Under the pieces are notes generated by a model that had not been told where the DNA came from, searched no databases, and was given only the letters and a program-made list of their open reading frames with translations. 64,000 bases of DNA from Bryobacterales bacterium (lineage in GTDB: Bacteria > Acidobacteriota > Terriglobia > Bryobacterales > UBA6623). The position numbers and the translations under genes are program-made. Of this stretch, positions 44,509-53,481 are shown one piece after another (within the stretch, counting starts at the first letter, position 1; each line of letters begins with the position of its first letter). The DNA lies in the NCBI GenBank assembly GCA_028819215.1, contig JAPPMG010000049.1, positions 62,001-126,000 on the forward strand. The letters are read 5' to 3'.

Positions 44509-45750
44509 ATGCCTACTTCGACCAGCCTTAGCCGCCGCACTTTCGTCGCCGGCGCCACTGCAGCAGCCGCCGCCCGACAGGCTCTGACCGCGAAGAGCGC
44601 CGCCCGGATCGTCGGCGCCAATGAGCGGCTGCATGTCGGCGTGATCGGTGCAGGCGGCAACGCCAACGGCCACATGCGGGCCTTGAAGAGGCTGGCCGAA
44701 CCGGACAATGTCGAGATCGCCGCGGTCTGCGATATCTACGACCCGCGTCGCGAGGCAGCGGCCGAGTTCACCGGCGGCAAGCCGTTCAAGGACTACCGTC
44801 GGCTGCTGGAGCATTCCGGCCTCGACTATGTGACCATCTCGGTGCCCGAGCACTGGCACGCGCCGATCACTCTGGACGCAGCCGACGCGGGCCTGCACGT
44901 CTACGTGGAGAAACCGCTGACGTATTCGATCGACGAGGGTCTGGCGGTCGTGAAGAAGGTGCGAAGCACAGGAATCGCCTTGCAATGCGGCATCCAAGGG
45001 ATGTCCGACGATTCCTACCAGACCGCAGCCGATTTGATCAAGCAAGGGGCCATTGGCAAGGTCGTGATGGCCCACATCGATTACTCCCGCAACCATCTGG
45101 AGGACTTCTGGGTGAGGGATCCGGATCCAGACGTCAAGCCCGGCGTCAATCTGGACTGGAAAACCTACCTCGGCAAGGCCAAGAAGCGGCCGTGGGATCC
45201 CGCCCGCTTCTTCTCGTGGCGCCGCTACTGGGACTATTCGGGCGGCATCGCGACCGATCTGTTCGTGCACCGACTCGCGCGCATTGTTCGCGCCTGCGGC
45301 TTGACAGTGCCTTCGCGAGTGGTCGCGACCGGCGGCCAGTACTTCTTCAACGGCGGGGCGGAGGTGCCCGACACGTTCAACGCCCTGCTGGAGTATCCGG
45401 AGGGCGTCAACGTCCTGCTGGTCTCGTCCTTGGCCAACCAGTCGAAGATCCGCCACGTCATCCGGGGCAACAAGGGCACTATCGAGTTCAGCCGGGACGG
45501 CTTCAGCCTAGAGCCGGAACCGATCCACAAGAGCGATGTCCAGGCCCGCCTGCACAAGAAGGGCGGCGGCGAGGACATGGCGCTGCACCACCACAACCTC
45601 CACAATGCGATCCGCGCCGGCGAGGCCCTCAAGTGCGACGCCGAGTTCGCGTTTAACGTCTCGATGGCCTGCCAGATGACAGTGGAATCGTTCCGCAAGA
45701 AGAAGTCGCTGGCCTGGGATCGACGCAGGCAGCGAATCGTCAAGACCTAG
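44509..45750 (+). CDS. Tat-exported Gfo/Idh/MocA family oxidoreductase
   Basis: 413 aa. LSRRTFVAGATAAAAARQAL is a Tat signal. VGVIGAGGNANGHMRALKRL is the Rossmann loop, then VCDIYDPRREAA, YVTISVPEHWHAPITLDAADAG and the catalytic YVEKPLTY. The C-terminal domain begins near SDDSYQTAADLIKQGAIG. DYSGGIATDLFVHRLARIVR is the substrate-side His helix typical of secreted members. The exact sugar is unknown. It stands 67 nt from the divergent eno and 47 nt before bactofilin. Confidence 0.9.
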   Translation: MPTSTSLSRRTFVAGATAAAAARQALTAKSAARIVGANERLHVGVIGAGGNANGHMRALKRLAEPDNVEIAAVCDIYDPRREAAAEFTGGKPFKDYRRLLEHSGLDYVTISVPEHWHAPITLDAADAGLHVYVEKPLTYSIDEGLAVVKKVRSTGIALQCGIQGMSDDSYQTAADLIKQGAIGKVVMAHIDYSRNHLEDFWVRDPDPDVKPGVNLDWKTYLGKAKKRPWDPARFFSWRRYWDYSGGIATDLFVHRLARIVRACGLTVPSRVVATGGQYFFNGGAEVPDTFNALLEYPEGVNVLLVSSLANQSKIRHVIRGNKGTIEFSRDGFSLEPEPIHKSDVQARLHKKGGGEDMALHHHNLHNAIRAGEALKCDAEFAFNVSMACQMTVESFRKKKSLAWDRRRQRIVKT

Positions 45751-45797
45751 CTCAAGACCCCCGAAAAGAGTCGCGCGCTGTCTGCTAGGATTGGGAC

Positions 45798-46172
45798 ATG
45801 GCTAGTATTTCCCCGTCTGTTTCCAATCAGAATTCCGGCTCGCGCTTGGGCCGGACGACTCGTCTGGTTGGTGATATCGTCGCAGACGAGCCACTCTTGA
45901 TCGCCGGCAAGTTCAAGGGAAGCATCGAGTCCAAGTCGAACGAAGTCATCGTGGCCGAACACGCCGAGGTCGAGGCGGATATCGTTGCCGCCAAAGTCTC
46001 GGTGTCAGGTCGGGTCAAAGGCAACGTCACCGGGCTGAAGGGTGCCAGGTTTACCGGTACGGCGGTCATGACGGGGAAATTGACCACGACCAGCGAATTC
46101 GTCGTCGAGAAGGGCGCGCTCTTCCGCGGTCAGGTCGACTACATGTCCGAAGGCAAGAACAGCCAGAAGTGA
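45798..46172 (+). CDS. Bactofilin (polymer-forming cytoskeletal protein)
   Basis: 124 aa. A short disordered N-terminus is followed by a right-handed beta-helix: GDIVADEPLLIAGKFKGSIE, VIVAEHAEVEADIVAAKVSV, GRVKGNVTGLKGARFTGTAV and LFRGQVDYM. Bactofilins polymerise without nucleotide and organise the envelope or shape. Length is typical. Convergent with the methyltransferase gene; a GC-rich hairpin lies between the two stops. Confidence 0.92.
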   Translation: MASISPSVSNQNSGSRLGRTTRLVGDIVADEPLLIAGKFKGSIESKSNEVIVAEHAEVEADIVAAKVSVSGRVKGNVTGLKGARFTGTAVMTGKLTTTSEFVVEKGALFRGQVDYMSEGKNSQK

Positions 46173-46180
46173 TTCCGCTA

Positions 46181-46196
46181 CCGGCGGCACCGCCGG
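46181..46196. terminator. GC-rich hairpin between convergent genes
   Basis: CCGGCGG (46181-46187), CA, CCGCCGG (46190-46196) form a perfect 7-bp stem between the bactofilin stop (46172) and the methyltransferase stop (46200). No T-run, so termination is inferred from position only. Confidence 0.35.
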
Positions 46197-46199
46197 GCA

Positions 46200-46811
46200 T
46201 CAGCCGACCGGCTTGCGAGCCTTGATGCTCTTCACTACGTCGAGATAGTGCGGGGTGACAGACTGCACCTCGAATCCGGCCTTGCGAACGTTGGCAACCG
46301 TGGGCCGGTTCATCGCGGGCCCGTAGCGCCGCGTGAACGGCGTGCACATGTGCAGCATCGCATTGAACGGGAACCAGCGGCTGCCAGTGTGCTCGAACAT
46401 GCGCAGCGTGCCGCCGGGGCGCAACACGCGCATGAGCTGTGAGAGGCCCTCGACCGGCTCAGATACCGAACAGAACGTGCATGAGGTATAGGCCTGGTCG
46501 AAACACTCGTCCTGGAAGGCCAGTTGCCGAACGTCCATCTGGTGCAAGCGGATCCGTCCGTCGTACTCACGGCAACGCACGGCGGCGCGCTCCAGCATCC
46601 GCTCGCTCACATCGACCGCCTCGATCGAGCGGCCAGGCGGGAAGAACTGAAAATCGATGCCCGTCCCCGCCGCGACGAACAGCACCCGTCCGTTCATGCC
46701 GCTGAACAATTCGGTCTTGAAGCGCGCCCAGCGACGCTCGGCGGCGCGTGCGATGAATCCATCGTAGGATCCAGCCGCCCCGTTCCACTTCGCGCGGTCA
46801 GTCAGCGACAT
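46200..46811 (-). CDS. Class I SAM-dependent methyltransferase
   Basis: 203 aa. Motif I is RVLFVAAGTGIDFQFFPPG, with a replacement of the usual GxGxG by AGTG. IEAVDVSERMLERAA is the acidic loop, and FDQAYTSCTFCSVSEPVEGL a post-motif segment. It resembles UbiE/COQ5-like or phospholipid methyltransferases (PmtA-like); the substrate is unknown. The start overlaps the small membrane protein's end by 10 nt, so the two are coupled. Confidence 0.85.
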   Translation of the reverse strand: MSLTDRAKWNGAAGSYDGFIARAAERRWARFKTELFSGMNGRVLFVAAGTGIDFQFFPPGRSIEAVDVSERMLERAAVRCREYDGRIRLHQMDVRQLAFQDECFDQAYTSCTFCSVSEPVEGLSQLMRVLRPGGTLRMFEHTGSRWFPFNAMLHMCTPFTRRYGPAMNRPTVANVRKAGFEVQSVTPHYLDVVKSIKARKPVG

Positions 46812-47194
46812 TCGCTACTCCATCTGCGCAACGCCCAGTCGGCGCATGCAGTCGCCACAGCTGTAGCGGCGCCCCAGGCCAGCCCCAGCAGCAACAGCCC
46901 GATGATGTCGGATTGCGCGGCGCGGACGGCAGCCATTCCCCCAGCCATGCCGGCCAGCATCCCGCCCAGCATGATCTGGAGCATCGGCTCGATCATCCCC
47001 AGCCAGAGCCCGGCGACGAGCCAGCAAGGAACCGACAGCACCATTCCTGCCAGCATGCCCGTGGCCATTGCCGCCCAAGTCGGCCACGCTGCTGGCACCG
47101 CCAATCCCGCGATCGCCGCAATGAGCGCGCACGCCGCGGAAGTCGCCAGAATGTCCCCGACGATGAAGCGGCCGCGACCGCCAACTGCACACAC
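46802..47194 (-). CDS. Small four-helix membrane protein, unknown
   Basis: 130 aa from GTG 47194. Four hydrophobic segments with many Gly and Ala (AACALIAAIAGLAVPAAWP, MATGMLAGMVLSVPCWLVAG, MLQIMLGGMLAGMAGGMAAV, IIGLLLLGLAWGAATAVATA). No recognised family. It is 5 nt after trpF and overlaps the methyltransferase start by 10 nt; repeated GMxxGM motifs suggest tight helix packing, perhaps a partner of the methyltransferase. Confidence 0.65.
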   Translation of the reverse strand: MCAVGGRGRFIVGDILATSAACALIAAIAGLAVPAAWPTWAAMATGMLAGMVLSVPCWLVAGLWLGMIEPMLQIMLGGMLAGMAGGMAAVRAAQSDIIGLLLLGLAWGAATAVATACADWALRRWSSECR

Positions 47195-47199
47195 CGAAG

Positions 47200-47850
47200 C
47201 TAATCCCCGCCTTGGGCGGCAGCGAGGTAACGCGCCACCTTCTGCGGATCTTTCACGCCCGGGCGGGACTCCAGTCCAGAACTGGCGTCAACGCCCCACG
47301 GCCGGACAGCGCGCACGGCATCTGCCACGTTTCCGCCGTGCAGTCCGCCCGCCAAGACGACCTTGCCGTAGCGCTTGGCGGGCACGGCCAGATGCCACGG
47401 AAACGTGGTTCCAGTGCCGCCGTGGCTGCCCTCCACGGCGGTGTCCAACAGGAACGCCTCGACCTCGAACTCGCCCAGCCTCGAGGCGTCGAGCTGCGAT
47501 CCGACCCAGACAGCCTTCCAGATCTTGAGGCCGCCCCCCGCGGCCCTGCGCAGCGAGTCGCAATCTGCCGGGCTCTCGTCCCCGTGCAGCTGCGCTATGT
47601 CGAGGCCGGCCCGGCGCGCCGTATCCGCCACGACTGCCGGACTCTCCGACACGAAGACACCGACCTTCAGCACGTCCCCCGGCAGCGCGTCCGCGATTTC
47701 GCGCGCGCTCTCCGGAGTCACGGCCCGCAAGCTGCCCGGATAGAAGATCAGGCCGATCGCATTCGCGCCGGACCGCGCCGCATGGACGGCGTCCGCGGGG
47801 CGGGTGACGCCGCAAACCTTGCGCAGCGCGGGTTGCGAGCCCTCGAACAT
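47200..47850 (-). CDS. trpF: Phosphoribosylanthranilate isomerase
   Basis: 216 aa TIM barrel. KVCGVTRPADAVHAARSGAN holds the catalytic Cys of TrpF; GLIFYPGSLRAVTPESAREI, QLHGDESPADC, KAVWVGS, FLLDTAVEGSHGGTGTTFPW (catalytic Asp) and LAGGLHGGNVADAVRAVRPW are the other strands. It isomerises phosphoribosylanthranilate in tryptophan synthesis. The phosphate-loop ending is VDASSGLESRPGVKD. It is far from trpB. 51 nt after the NUDIX-MBL gene on the same strand. Confidence 0.93.
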   Translation of the reverse strand: MFEGSQPALRKVCGVTRPADAVHAARSGANAIGLIFYPGSLRAVTPESAREIADALPGDVLKVGVFVSESPAVVADTARRAGLDIAQLHGDESPADCDSLRRAAGGGLKIWKAVWVGSQLDASRLGEFEVEAFLLDTAVEGSHGGTGTTFPWHLAVPAKRYGKVVLAGGLHGGNVADAVRAVRPWGVDASSGLESRPGVKDPQKVARYLAAAQGGD

Positions 47851-47901
47851 TGGCTTCAGCGTAGCAGCGCCGACTCCGCGACCCTACCGCACTGCGGCGT
47901 A

Positions 47902-49485
47902 TCAGCCGCGGCCGAGCTGCACGCGGATCTCCGCGGGCAAGGGCGGGATCCGGCCGGCAGCCTCGAGCCGCTCCAGGTGCGCGATGACCTGCCGCACCGC
48001 AAGCGGCCGTGCGCGGGGATCGATCTCGTCGTATACCGTGTCCAGCATCGCTGCCGGCTCGCGCTCTCCGGCGTGCCAGGCGTCGAAGACGCGCTCTTCG
48101 CGCCATAGCCGATGCTTCCGCGCCGCCATCAAGGCCTTGCGAGCGTCCCGCATCATCGTCCCGTGGCTGGGCAGGATGACCCTCGCCCCGAGTCCCGCCA
48201 GCTGTTCAAGCGACTCTAGGTATTCGATCATGCTCCCGTCCGGAGGGTTGATCACCACCGTCCCGTAGCCGGAAAGCATATCGCCGCAGAGCAGCGTGAG
48301 CGTCCGTTCTTCGAAAAAGCACAGGTGGCCGCTGGCGTGCCCGGGCGTGTGCAGGACTCGGAATCTCAGCGGCGGGCTGCCGGCAAGCGTGACAAGCTCG
48401 CCGCCCTCAAAGCGCCGGTCGATACGCAGCCCCGACTCGGCGAGCCGCGCAGCGGTCGATGCGTGCGCCCAGACTGGTACGTCGAACTGGCGGCGGAGCG
48501 CTTCGGCCCCTCCCACGTGGTCTTCGTGATGATGCGTCAGCCAGATTCCGGATAGCCGCCCCCCTGTGCGCTGCCCTTCCGCGTCAACGATCTCGGCCAG
48601 TCGACGTTGCGCCTCCGGCAAGGGAGAGCCAGGATCGATCGCCACTAATTCTGAGCTGCCCACCAGCATGGCGTTCGTGTGGGTTGCCGGGGGCAGCGTG
48701 CGGGCCTCCAGGGGAATCACGCGGATACCCGGCCGGAATTCGATCGAATGGGGCGAATTCGGCTCGTGAGACTGCGAGCGCCATAGAAGGTCGCGCCTGC
48801 CCGGCCCATGCTTGGCAAGCACTCGAATCGTTTCCAGCGTGGGCTGCGCAAGCAGCACATCACCCTTGTTCCAGCGGAGCAGCGCCTCGTCGGCTCGAAT
48901 CCACTCGCCGCTTTCCAGCTCTCCTGGGATGACGGCGGGCTGGCCGACCTCGTCGCGCTCCCACTCCAACAGGAAGAACGTCGCATCGAAGCGGAGTGGC
49001 GAGAGAGGGGGCGTCACCCAGCGCCCCGCGAAGCGCAGTCGCGCGGCATCCAGCGTCAGCTCGTGGCGGCGCAGCCATTCGCTGAAGTCAAGCGCATCAG
49101 CCAACAGCAGGTCCCGAGCCCGATCGATCTCGCCGACGCTCGGCAATCTTCCCGAAACCGCCAGGATGCCTGTCTCTTCAAACAGCTCGCGCAACGCGCA
49201 GGCAGTGTGGGCCGCGGGCTGGCCGGAGCGGTTGTAGGCATCCATGCCATCGACCGAACCGGCGGCCGGAACCTCACCGTCGGTTTCGGACAGGCGGCCG
49301 CCCGGGAACGCGTGCCAGCCGCCCATGAAGCGCAGCGACTCAGACCGCCGTACCCAGTAAATCTCGCAACTCCCGTCAGGCGCCGAACGGTACGGGATCA
49401 CTCCCGCGGACAGCCGCGGCGTCGAAGGCCGTGGAGGAGAGGAGGGCTCGACCTCGCCCCGTGGCGAGCTGGCGCGAGGCGGCAA
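47902..49485 (-). CDS. NUDIX-metallo-beta-lactamase fusion protein
   Basis: 527 aa (TTG start at 49485; a shorter start near residue 28 is possible). Residues about 25-235 are a NUDIX domain of the NUDT19/RP2p style: HAFPGGRL at 58-65 and RELFEETG at 99-106, separated by an insertion of about 25 residues inside the Nudix box. Residues about 260-527 are a metallo-beta-lactamase fold of the LACTB2/RNase-Z-related type: THHHEDHVGG with HxHxDH at 318-323, HTPGHASGHLCF, CGDMLSGYG and ILPSHGTMM. The C-terminal helix domain is also LACTB2-like. LACTB2 is an endoribonuclease, so a nucleotide or CoA-ester role for the pair is possible. Confidence 0.88.
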   Translation of the reverse strand: MPPRASSPRGEVEPSSPPRPSTPRLSAGVIPYRSAPDGSCEIYWVRRSESLRFMGGWHAFPGGRLSETDGEVPAAGSVDGMDAYNRSGQPAAHTACALRELFEETGILAVSGRLPSVGEIDRARDLLLADALDFSEWLRRHELTLDAARLRFAGRWVTPPLSPLRFDATFFLLEWERDEVGQPAVIPGELESGEWIRADEALLRWNKGDVLLAQPTLETIRVLAKHGPGRRDLLWRSQSHEPNSPHSIEFRPGIRVIPLEARTLPPATHTNAMLVGSSELVAIDPGSPLPEAQRRLAEIVDAEGQRTGGRLSGIWLTHHHEDHVGGAEALRRQFDVPVWAHASTAARLAESGLRIDRRFEGGELVTLAGSPPLRFRVLHTPGHASGHLCFFEERTLTLLCGDMLSGYGTVVINPPDGSMIEYLESLEQLAGLGARVILPSHGTMMRDARKALMAARKHRLWREERVFDAWHAGEREPAAMLDTVYDEIDPRARPLAVRQVIAHLERLEAAGRIPPLPAEIRVQLGRG

Positions 49486-49513
49486 ACCCTACCGTATCAC
49501 GCGGCGCGGCGCA

Positions 49514-50926
49514 TCAAGCGAGGGCCTGCTCGATGAGCTTGCCGCCGTTGACGGTCGCACGCTCGGAACGGCCGTTGTGCAAGTAGGTCAGGCTCAGATG
49601 GTCAAGGCCCAACAGATGCAGGATGGTCGCGTGGATGTCGTGCACGTGGTATGGCGACTCCTCGGCGCGCAGGCCGAGTTCGTCGGTAGTGCCGATCGTT
49701 TGGCCGCCCTTGACGCCGCCGCCCGCCATCCAGATGGTGAACCCCCAAGGGTTGTGGTCGCGTCCGTCGCCTTCCTCGTTGAACGGCGTCCGCCCGAACT
49801 CGCCGCCCCAGATCACCAAGGTCCCGTCCAGCATCCCGCGCGATTTCAGGTCCGTGAGCAGGCCGGCGATCGGCTTGTCCGAAACGCCGCACCACTTGGT
49901 GTGGTTCTCTTCGATCTTCCGGTGCGCGTCCCAGCCCCCGCAGTAGGCTTGGACGAACCGAACGCCCCGCTCCACGAGCCTGCGCGCCAGCAACAGGTTC
50001 CGACCGTACGTCGCGGTCTGCTCCTGGCCCATGCCGTAGAGTTCCTTCGTCGCCTCGCTCTCTTGAGCCAGGTCGACCGCTTCGGGCGCGTGCGCCTGCA
50101 TCCGAAACGCCAGTTCGTAGGACTGCAGCCGCGCGTCCAAATCGCTCTCGTGCGGGTATCTCTCTTTGTGGTGGCGATTGAGCGCGGCCAACAGATCCAA
50201 CTTGCCGCGCTGCTGGCGCCCGCCGACGGATTCGGGAGTTTCCAGATTGAGGATCGGAGCGCCCTCTTGCTTGAACAGCGTGCCTTGGTAAGCGGCGGGC
50301 AGGAACCCAGCGCTCCAATTCTTGGAGGCACCGTTGATGCGCACCTCGTCGTTGAGGATGACGTAGGTCGGCAGGTTGCGATTGGCAGATCCCAGCCCGT
50401 ACGTCACCCACGCCCCCATCGAGGGGCGCCCGGCCAGGATCGAGCCGGTGTTCATCTGGCAGACCGATCCCACATGGTTCAAGCCGTCAGCCGTGCAGGA
50501 GCGAATGACCGCCAGGTCATCCACGTGCTCGGCGACATGGGGATACCAATCCGACACCCACAAGCCGCTCTCGCCGTGCTGGGCCCACTTCCGCTGGGAA
50601 GGCATCAGCGTGTTGTGCGCGGTGCCCGGCATGGCCGTCAGCGGCCGGCCGTAGGACTCGGGCATGGGCTGGCCCGCATACTTTTCCAAGGCCGGCTTCG
50701 GGTCGAAGGTGTCCATGTGGCTCGGGCCACCTTCCATGAAGCACCAGATCACCGACTTGGCCGTCGGAGCGTGATGCGGCTCGCGGGGGGCGAGCGGATC
50801 CCGTGCCGCATGTCCGTGCTGGGCTTGCACGGCCGCTAGGGCCAACGCGCCCAAGCCGCCGCTGGCTTGGCTCAGGAACGCGCGACGCGATCTCGCAGCC
50901 ATCGAATCGCCGACCCGTTGGGACAT
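49514..50926 (-). CDS. DUF1501 domain protein, Tat-exported
   Basis: 470 aa from ATG 50926 (MSQRVGDSM); the frame is open upstream, but only junk precedes. AARSRRAFLSQASGGLGALALAAV is the Tat signal. VIWCFMEGGPSHMDTFDPKP, SMGAWVTYGLGSANRNLP, LVIWGGEFGRTPFNEEGDGR and DHNPWGFTIWMAGGGVKGG are the DUF1501 landmarks. Follows the DUF1549/DUF1553 gene after 32 nt, the standard order. 28 nt precede the NUDIX-MBL gene, which is probably in the same transcript by read-through. Confidence 0.9.
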   Translation of the reverse strand: MSQRVGDSMAARSRRAFLSQASGGLGALALAAVQAQHGHAARDPLAPREPHHAPTAKSVIWCFMEGGPSHMDTFDPKPALEKYAGQPMPESYGRPLTAMPGTAHNTLMPSQRKWAQHGESGLWVSDWYPHVAEHVDDLAVIRSCTADGLNHVGSVCQMNTGSILAGRPSMGAWVTYGLGSANRNLPTYVILNDEVRINGASKNWSAGFLPAAYQGTLFKQEGAPILNLETPESVGGRQQRGKLDLLAALNRHHKERYPHESDLDARLQSYELAFRMQAHAPEAVDLAQESEATKELYGMGQEQTATYGRNLLLARRLVERGVRFVQAYCGGWDAHRKIEENHTKWCGVSDKPIAGLLTDLKSRGMLDGTLVIWGGEFGRTPFNEEGDGRDHNPWGFTIWMAGGGVKGGQTIGTTDELGLRAEESPYHVHDIHATILHLLGLDHLSLTYLHNGRSERATVNGGKLIEQALA

Positions 50927-50958
50927 GTCAGTATCTCCTCGCCGAGGCTCCCGTTGCG

Positions 50959-53214
50959 TCAGTTCTTGAACACGAACTCGTTCGAGTTCAGCAGCATGTG
51001 AGCGAAATCCACCACGGCGGCAGCCTCTTGCTGACTCATGCCAGCGGGAAGCACGTCCGGCAGCAGCAGCGGCTCGCCGGCGGCGGCACGCTCGGCGATG
51101 ATGGCGCGCTGGGTCTCGAAGAACGTCAGCACGGTGTCTTTCTCCCAACCGTCGGGCTGCCGCGAATACGCCAAGCGGAAGCCCTCTCGGATCTGCCCGT
51201 CCCGATCGGTGCCCGCGAAATCCAAGATGCGCCCGGCCAGCCCCTGCGCCCAGCCCAGCGTGTGCTCGCTATTGAGCAGGGCCAGCGCCTGCGGCGCCGT
51301 AGTGGTCAGCGAGCGGCGCGCGCACGACTCGTGCGTGTCGGGCATGTCGAAGGACTCCAACATCGGATAGCGCGAATTGCGGCGCACGAACACGTACACG
51401 CTGCGGCGGTCTTGGGCATGCTGGCTTTCCGGCACGTCCCACCCGCCCCGCGGCTGGGCCGCTCCGAAGGGGAGCTCGGGGAAGACGCTGGGTCCGCCGA
51501 CCTGGTGGTTGAGGCGGCCGGCCACGGCCAGCATCGAATCGCGGATCACCTCGCCTTCGAGCCGCTGGGGAGGGAATCGCCACAGTAGCCGATTGAGAGG
51601 ATCCTCTTCGGAGGCAGCTTGCCTGAATTCGGAAGACTGCTGGTAGGTCTGCGAATTCATGATCAGCCGGTGCATCTGCTTGATGCTCCAGCCGCTGCTC
51701 TGGAACTCGGCCGCCAGCCAATCCAGCAGCTCGGGATGTGTCGGACGCTCGCCCATGAGGCCGAAATCGCTGGGCGTGCGCACGATGCCTTGCCCGAAGT
51801 GGTAGTGCCACAGCCGATTGACCATCACTCGAGCCGTGAGCGGGTTGTCGGCACCAGTGAGCCAGCCGGCCAGCGCCGTGCGCCGTCCCGACGACCGACC
51901 GTCCAAGGCGGGGGCGTAAGTCGCAGGGCCGGGAGCCAGCAGCGTCAGGTAGCCCGGCTCGACTTCCTCCAGCGGGGCCGCGTAGTTGGCGAACGAGAGG
52001 ACGTGCGTCGCCGGCGGCTCGGACCCCAGTTCGCGGATACCCATACCGACGGGCAGCGGCCCGGGCTTTACGTGGTCAAACTCGGCCAGTGCCGCTTCTA
52101 GTTCGCGGTAGCGCTCCTTGTCCTGCTTGGGCAGCGAGTTCGCCAGCCTCGCATCGTTGTGGTAGCGCATCTGCCACATGTGTTGCTGGAACAGCAGCTT
52201 CTCGTACATCGAGCGCTGTCCGGCGTCCTTGCGGAATGCCTCTCGTGTCTCGGGAGAGCGCCGGTTCACTTGCGTCTCGAAGGCGTCCGCGCGCTTGGCC
52301 TCCAGCAGGGCGTCCATCTGCGACCGGATCTCGCGAGTGGCCTCTTCCCATTTCGCTTCCTGGAGTTGGCGCTCGGCCCGTTGCCGCTCGTTCAACAGGT
52401 GGATCTCATCGTCGGTGGTCACGTTGGTGAAGAACGCCTGCAAGCGGTAGTAGTCGCTTTGCAGAATGGGATCAAACTTGTGGTCGTGACACTTTGCGCA
52501 GCTGTAGGTCAGCCCGAGGAACACGCTGCCGACCGTATCGGTGATGTCCAGCAGAACCTCTTGTCGCCGCTGCATCAAGATCGCCGCGTTGGACTCGTCG
52601 GGATAGTGGCGGTTGAACCCAGTGGCGATACGGGCCTGGGGATCGCTCGGCCACAGCTCGTCTCCGGCGATCTGCTCTTGGACGAAGCGGTCGTAAGGCT
52701 TGTCGCTGTTGAGCGACTCGATCACGTAGTCCCGGTAGCGCCAGGCGTTGGGGCGGGTCTCGTCCGACTTGAAGCCCTCGCTCTCGGCATAGCGCGCCAG
52801 ATCTAGCCAGTGCCGGGCCCAGCGCTCGCCGTAGCGTGGCGACGCCAGCAGCCGGTCGACCACCGTCGCGAAAGCATCCGGCGAATCATCCTCCACGAAC
52901 GCACGCACTTCAGCCGGTGTGGGCGGCAGGCCGTGCAAATCGAACGTTGCCCGGCGGATCAGCGCGGTCCGGTCTGCCCTGGCGGCTGGCCGGATGCCCT
53001 CGCCGCGCAGCCGCGCCAAGACGAACGCATCGATCGGGTGATTGGTCTGGGATGCTGGCACGTCCGGCTCGGCCACCGGCTGGAAGGACCAGTGCGAGCG
53101 CTGGTGTTCCGGAAAGTCCGGCTCGCCCGCAATGCTTGCTGTCGCACCCGAGACGGTCGCGACACAGGTCAATACGGCAACACAGCAGAGGATAGGTCCG
53201 ATCTTGCGGGACAT
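50959..53214 (-). CDS. DUF1549(PSCyt2)-DUF1553(PSD1) protein without an N-terminal heme domain
   Basis: 751 aa from ATG 53214 (signal MSRKIGPILCCVAVLTCVATVSG). DUF1549: HWSFQPVAEPDVPASQTNHP, RWARHWLDLARYAESEG and CAKCHDHKFDP with one CxxCH. DUF1553: NPLTARVMVNRLWHYHFGQG, ERPTHPELLDWLAAEF and RRSLTTTAPQALALLN. Unlike the relative at 5154-7868 it lacks the PSCyt1 domain with CGQCH, so it carries a single heme site. Its partner DUF1501 lies 32 nt downstream. Promoter at 53261-53290. Confidence 0.9.
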   Translation of the reverse strand: MSRKIGPILCCVAVLTCVATVSGATASIAGEPDFPEHQRSHWSFQPVAEPDVPASQTNHPIDAFVLARLRGEGIRPAARADRTALIRRATFDLHGLPPTPAEVRAFVEDDSPDAFATVVDRLLASPRYGERWARHWLDLARYAESEGFKSDETRPNAWRYRDYVIESLNSDKPYDRFVQEQIAGDELWPSDPQARIATGFNRHYPDESNAAILMQRRQEVLLDITDTVGSVFLGLTYSCAKCHDHKFDPILQSDYYRLQAFFTNVTTDDEIHLLNERQRAERQLQEAKWEEATREIRSQMDALLEAKRADAFETQVNRRSPETREAFRKDAGQRSMYEKLLFQQHMWQMRYHNDARLANSLPKQDKERYRELEAALAEFDHVKPGPLPVGMGIRELGSEPPATHVLSFANYAAPLEEVEPGYLTLLAPGPATYAPALDGRSSGRRTALAGWLTGADNPLTARVMVNRLWHYHFGQGIVRTPSDFGLMGERPTHPELLDWLAAEFQSSGWSIKQMHRLIMNSQTYQQSSEFRQAASEEDPLNRLLWRFPPQRLEGEVIRDSMLAVAGRLNHQVGGPSVFPELPFGAAQPRGGWDVPESQHAQDRRSVYVFVRRNSRYPMLESFDMPDTHESCARRSLTTTAPQALALLNSEHTLGWAQGLAGRILDFAGTDRDGQIREGFRLAYSRQPDGWEKDTVLTFFETQRAIIAERAAAGEPLLLPDVLPAGMSQQEAAAVVDFAHMLLNSNEFVFKN

Positions 53215-53260
53215 GACGAAGCTTGGCGCGATGGCTGGCACAACAGCCTCACGCAGTCAT

Positions 53261-53290
53261 ACTATCCGGTGTTTTCATATATATTGTCAA
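53261..53290 (-). promoter_or_regulatory. Sigma70-type promoter for the DUF1549-DUF1501 operon
   Basis: Minus strand TTGACA (53285-53290), 18-nt AT-rich spacer, GATAGT (53261-53266, 4 of 6). The start at 53214 is about 45 nt downstream. The remaining 53291-53481 gap toward the divergent DUF1080 gene shows nothing else clear. Confidence 0.55.
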
Positions 53291-53481
53291 GCGCTTCCAC
53301 GCGGAAAAGCGTGAGTTGCACTGCGGATACGGATGATTCTGGCCGGTCGGGCAGTGAGCGAGCAGGCGGCAATCTGGAGCGGTCCACGCTTGTACCCGGC
53401 CAGTGGGCGGGCACGGCACTCCGAGGCGCACCGGACAGCGACGGTCTGGACAGCCAGAGGCTATCATGGGCTGTACATTCG

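Noticed and set aside
44494..45456. 320-codon minus-strand frame in the Tat oxidoreductase gene
   Set aside because: Shadow of a Rossmann-fold gene with complete motifs on the other strand.
52810..53481. Upstream extension of the DUF1080 gene across the divergent gene and promoter
   Set aside because: The extension overlaps the DUF1549 gene antisense and precedes a perfect signal peptide at 53482.
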